Both the position numbers and the translations under genes were made by a program. The notes below the pieces were generated by a model. It ran no database searches and was not told where the DNA came from. It worked only from the letters and a program-made list of their open reading frames with translations. A stretch of 21,308 nt of DNA from NCBI RefSeq assembly GCF_000003605.2, contig NW_003128862.1:5951-27258 (forward strand). Direction: 5' to 3'. This DNA is from Saccoglossus kowalevskii (lineage: Eukaryota > Hemichordata > Enteropneusta > Harrimaniidae). Positions 20,191 to 21,308 of this stretch are shown in pieces (position 1 is the stretch's first letter; every line of letters begins with the position of its first letter).

Positions 20191-21100
20191 TCTTTCCTTT
20201 TTATGTTGTAAAGAGTTGGGTTACTATTGACTATGATCGTGATCTTTCCCTCTTGTACGTGAATAGCCAGCACTCTGCCCCGTGCTTAATGACCCTCACT
20301 TACGGACGAGATTATCGCTGTTTAGCGATTCATGGCGGGACGCAACTCGAGAGTCACCCATATTACGACACGTGGTTCGATAGTTCCCACGTTGTTAAGC
20401 ACCATGTGACTATAATGTCAAGCACCGACAAAATACATTGGTAGGTGCACTGTATTTGTCTTCATCCTTTTTTTTATGACATGTGGTTGCTTTCGCCAAC
20501 TTCAACACTAAGTTATTTCAGCCAACTTGTTTTTCTCATTATTCGTATATGCCACGTGATTCGAACGTCATAGTTTCGTTCATCGGACGTTGTCAGTTTT
20601 CATCAAACGTCACGAAATAATGAGTATACCACTTTATGTCAGTTATTAATGTTGTACACTGGGAGCACGAAGCTTTATCTTATGTGACATATTTGAAAGT
20701 CTGAATTTTCGCGAATTGTGGGTAATATATAATAAAAGTTCATACTTCAATGATTTCCAGGGCACCCGATTACTTGGAACTGGCGTATCAGCGTCTCATT
20801 AATTGTGCCTTCAGATTTTCTTTACTATCACGCGTTTGGATAGAGTTCCAACGCCAGTCACAGTAATTCGAAACAATTTACAGGAATTGGACCTTAAACT
20901 TTATAAATACCACTGAACTAACATTGGCAATATGTCCGAGTTAATATGTTCGTTACAGAAAAGCCCTCATAATGCCACCACCCGATCATTAATTTATCAA
21001 CATTTGATAGAACGCCACGAAATAGCGAATGGTGTCAACTTAGGTTAGGTTTCCAGTATCCCGTAACTGTTGCCCGACAATCGAAATTAATGAAGGTATT
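20191..21100. other. Downstream of atonal; no gene seen
   Basis: Contains an RBPJ/Su(H)-type TTCCCACG at 20384-20391, a CACGTG E-box near 20552, and AATAAA at 20731-20736. The plus-strand frame at 20253-20444 has no recognisable product. Confidence 0.5.
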
Positions 21101-21118
21101 TGTATGTTATTTGCAAAA

Positions 21119-21308
21119 CCATTGGATTGTGCATAAGACACCAATGAGATATGCAACATACTCTTAGTGTATGGATTGTAATACACCATAGAAATATGCA
21201 TCATACTCTTAGTGCATGGATGGTAATACACCATAGAGATATGCAACATACTCGTAGTGTATGAATTGTAACACACCATGAAAATATACAACATACTCGT
21301 AGTGTATA
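21119..21308. repeat. Tandem minisatellite, 45-bp unit, cut by window edge
   Basis: Units begin at about 21146, 21191, 21236 and 21280, with a degenerate partial copy before the first. Each carries ATATGCAACATACTC, AGTGTATG and TGTAATACACCAT with few differences. Because 45 is a multiple of three, the minus strand stays open and reads as a 15-residue repeat (SMLHISMVYYNPYTK-like). That frame has no other sign of coding. The array continues past the right edge. Confidence 0.93.

Overview
This is a window of animal nuclear DNA, most likely from a marine invertebrate (lophotrochozoan or invertebrate deuterostome). The evidence is AT-rich sequence, spliced genes with GT/AG introns, small terminal-inverted-repeat (TIR) elements, microsatellites, and two genes with clear animal homologues. 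It is not bacterial, so there are no operons, ribosome binding sites or CRISPR arrays. Most open frames in it are chance. The species cannot be fixed from the sequence alone.

Two genes are supported, arranged head to head. On the minus strand, from 10328 to the left, lies the 5' two thirds of PBLD, a PhzF-family enzyme. Six exons can be placed: 10328-10218, 4824-4722, 3938-3840, 2329-2220, 1261-1232 (a 30-base microexon) and 884-796. Phases agree throughout and give about 181 residues. The remaining C-terminal exons were not found and should lie left of position 1. On the plus strand, 19093-19584 is an intronless atonal-family proneural bHLH gene of 163 residues. Its bHLH domain is of the Atoh1 type. 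A CCAAT/TATA-like promoter lies just upstream, and a 3' region with candidate polyadenylation signals lies downstream.

Between the two starts are 8.8 kb with no recognisable gene. This stretch holds microsatellites, one small transposon copy, and motif groups that could be regulatory: nuclear-receptor half-sites at 16208-16423, a POU octamer beside an E-box at 14487-14501, and an RFX X-box at 16903. PBLD introns carry most of the mobile DNA: two full copies and one truncated copy of a TTAA-flanked element, two copies of a TA-flanked element (a third lies in the intergenic region), and two single fold-back elements. The window begins in a 22-bp tandem repeat and ends in a 45-bp tandem repeat.

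The most interesting observation is the neighbourhood itself. In the human genome ATOH7 and PBLD are neighbours on chromosome 10q21.3. Finding an atonal gene beside PBLD here suggests very old linkage, perhaps held by shared regulatory DNA. The second is the in-frame 30-nt microexon in PBLD, which makes the protein align to human PBLD without a gap.
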